Shown here piece by piece: positions 13,256 to 13,709 of a stretch of DNA of 13,709 bases. The stretch is taken from positions 1 to 13,709 of the forward strand of contig JAEZXS010000410.1 of assembly GCA_023442755.1 (NCBI GenBank). The letters are read 5' to 3'. Position 1 is the stretch's first letter. Each line of letters opens with the position of its first letter. The DNA comes from Pseudomonadota bacterium (GTDB lineage: Bacteria; Desulfobacterota; Syntrophobacteria; Syntrophobacterales; Syntrophobacteraceae). The notes below the pieces were generated by a model, which had not been told where the DNA came from, did not search any database, and saw nothing but the letters and a program-made list of their open reading frames with translations. A program made the translations under genes and the position numbers.

Positions 13256-13709
13256 TTAGTAACGGTAACGGTTATAAATTTCAATGACTCTCTTAACATA
13301 AATTTGCGTTTCGTCAAAAGGCGGAATGCCGCCATGCTTCTCAACGGCCTCCGGACCCGCATTATAGGCTGCCAACGCCAGGCTCAGGTCATTTTTGAAC
13401 CGGTTGAGCATCATCTTCAGGTATCGAGCCCCCCCATCGATGTTCTGGAGGGGGTCGAAAGGATTGACAACCCCCATGTCGCGCGAAGTGCCGGGCATGA
13501 GCTGCATGAGCCCCATTGCTCCCTTCGGCGAGACCGCCTGGGCATTGAAGCCGGATTCGGCCCGGATTACAGCCTTTACAAGATTGCAATCCAGCCCGTA
13601 CACCTGGCAGGTATTCTTGATGTGCGGCTCATACATCGCCTGGTTGGGCAGAGCCGCAAGTGGGCCCGTCCGTGCCTGTGGCAGGTAAGCCGTCTGGTAC
13701 CTGGGAAAA
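13256..13709 (-). CDS. Lytic transglycosylase (SLT domain), 5' end missing
   Basis: Cleaves peptidoglycan glycan strands to give 1,6-anhydromuramic products; expected in the periplasm. About 150 codons are visible, running off the right edge. The frame stays open upstream of an internal Met at 13636 (FPRYQTAYLPQARTG before it), and that Met has no ribosome binding site, so I treat the gene as partial; the signal peptide would be outside the window. The SLT fold is clear: VIRAESGFNAQAVSPKGAMG, with the catalytic Glu as residue 27 counted from the internal Met; GLMQLMPGT (42-50), the NIDGGARYLKMML helix (65-77) and LALAAYNAGPEAV (86-98). It ends YNRYRY. The single-domain layout resembles small MltE/Slt-like proteins. 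The pgsA gene follows 42 nt downstream. Confidence 0.92.
   Translation of the reverse strand, partial: FPRYQTAYLPQARTGPLAALPNQAMYEPHIKNTCQVYGLDCNLVKAVIRAESGFNAQAVSPKGAMGLMQLMPGTSRDMGVVNPFDPLQNIDGGARYLKMMLNRFKNDLSLALAAYNAGPEAVEKHGGIPPFDETQIYVKRVIEIYNRYRY

Noticed and set aside
1..13709. CRISPR arrays, insertion sequences, prophage, tRNA or rRNA genes
   Set aside because: No regularly spaced direct repeats, transposase or integrase motifs, cloverleaf or rRNA-like stretches were seen on either strand; the dispersed palindromes are better explained as REP-like elements.

Overview
The window reads as a stretch of ordinary chromosome from a moderately GC-rich (about 58% by eye), Gram-negative, probably anaerobic bacterium. 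My best guess is the Desulfobacterota / former Deltaproteobacteria, perhaps a syntroph or sulfate-reducer relative. This rests on the gene mix: an uncharacterised PEP/pyruvate-binding protein without a swivelling domain, a COG2403 GTPase beside a carbamate kinase, a COG1915-type enzyme and clpS-clpA-aat. It is an inference, since there is no rRNA or other taxonomic marker. I see no phage, insertion sequence, CRISPR array, tRNA or rRNA.

Layout. At the left edge lies the 5' end of a minus-strand exported protein (1-175), followed by about 400 bp without a convincing gene. Plus-strand genes follow for glutamate dehydrogenase (574-1824) and a 774-residue PEP/pyruvate-binding-domain protein (1963-4287). 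Chorismate synthase (4463-5512) is on the minus strand, converging on the latter. An AT-rich divergent promoter region (about 5513-5634) then starts a plus-strand run: clpS, clpA, aat, a COG2403 P-loop GTPase and carbamate kinase (5635-11375). The right end is a minus-strand set: a lytic transglycosylase cut by the window edge, pgsA, and a COG1915 (archaeal ornithine-cyclodeaminase-like, LOR/SDH) protein lacking most of the usual N-terminal domain.

How the genes fit together. clpS-clpA-aat is most of the bacterial N-degron pathway: Aat adds Leu/Phe to protein N-termini, ClpS recognises them and ClpA unfolds them for ClpP (not in the window). The GTPase start overlaps the aat stop by 8 nt, and carbamate kinase follows 30 nt later, so these may be co-transcribed with the protease genes. 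Carbamate kinase, glutamate dehydrogenase and the COG1915 enzyme all plausibly touch ammonia, glutamate, ornithine or carbamoyl phosphate, hinting at a nitrogen theme, though they are not one operon.

The clearest structure not explained by genes is a family of short REP-like palindromic elements. Two different 24-bp cores each occur twice as exact copies, plus two decayed copies, all just after stop codons or between convergent genes (1832-1922, 4343-4454, 11377-11440). A separate strong hairpin (8298-8331) lies between clpA and aat.
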